NCBI RefSeq assembly: GCF_022701255.1
Contig: NZ_CP031705.1
Location: 1,935,501 to 1,999,500, forward strand
Reading direction: 5' to 3'
DNA: 64,000 nt
Source of the DNA: Microcoleus vaginatus HSN003
GTDB taxonomy: Bacteria > Cyanobacteriota > Cyanobacteriia > Cyanobacteriales > Microcoleaceae
Part shown: piece after piece, positions 62,678 to 64,000 of the stretch
Position numbering within the stretch: position 1 is the first letter of the stretch
Layout of the letters: each line of letters starts with the position of its first letter
The notes under the pieces: generated by a model
What the model was told of the DNA's origin: nothing
Seen by the model: only the letters and a program-made list of their open reading frames with translations
Database searches by the model: none
Position numbers and translations under genes: made by a program

Positions 62678-64000
<1,323 letters not shown>

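Overview
The window is chromosomal DNA from a filamentous cyanobacterium. The evidence is direct: chlB and the 3' part of chlN (light-independent chlorophyll synthesis), Ycf66-, Ycf36/CGLD27-, DUF2949- and DUF3318-type proteins that occur mainly in cyanobacteria and plastids, a photosystem II S4-domain protein, many GCGATCGC (HIP1) octamers, and heptameric short tandem repeats between genes. An Oscillatoriales relative (Microcoleus/Oscillatoria type) is likely, but this is inferred from style, not from a marker gene.

Layout. 1-8 kb: a small secreted peptide, Ycf66, an IS200/IS605 element carrying TnpB, cobQ, a small 2Fe-2S ferredoxin, a coiled-coil membrane protein and an SDR oxidoreductase. 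8-13 kb: a TPR-CHAT caspase-like gene broken by a palindromic repeat insertion, followed by a membrane-anchored coiled-coil protein. 13-19 kb: S4 protein, Uma2 endonuclease-like protein, glycine-rich membrane protein, serA and prmA. 18.9-22 kb: a decayed pentapeptide-repeat gene and a second TnpB element that splits a host gene and carries a duplicated right end. 22.5-29.5 kb: the phosphoketolase (xfp), phosphoglycerate-mutase-like and acetate kinase (ackA) cluster, interrupted by a DUF433/DUF5615 toxin-antitoxin pair and an ATPase plus Toprim pair. 29.8-38.5 kb: a giant Ser/Thr kinase-ATPase-GAF-histidine kinase, chlB and a gene with two in-frame stops. 38.5-48.2 kb: IS630, a second DUF433/DUF5615 pair, a GDSL esterase, a Mo-nitrogenase C-terminal-like protein, a rhomboid protease, a sensor kinase and two small proteins. 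48.6-53.5 kb: two initiator tRNA genes, asparaginase, the yqeK-rsfS-ycf36 group and a degenerate IS630. 53.6-58 kb: a polysaccharide group with a glycosyltransferase, an RsbW-like kinase and a STAS-sugar transferase fusion. 58-64 kb: a transposase remnant, a membrane protein, a truncated ParA, a phosphoribosyltransferase plus DprA-like pair, and chlN.

How genes work together. Phosphoketolase makes acetyl phosphate, and acetate kinase turns it into acetate plus ATP. ChlB and ChlN are partners in dark protochlorophyllide reduction, although chlL is not seen here. YqeK, RsfS and Ycf36 form a housekeeping run. The glycosyltransferase, RsbW kinase and STAS-sugar transferase suggest partner-switch control of exopolysaccharide initiation. 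The strongest candidates for little-described systems are the phosphoribosyltransferase/DprA-like pair, the ATPase/Toprim pair, the TPR-CHAT plus membrane protein module, and the STAS-sugar transferase fusion. The accessory stretches also hold many broken genes with single in-frame stops.
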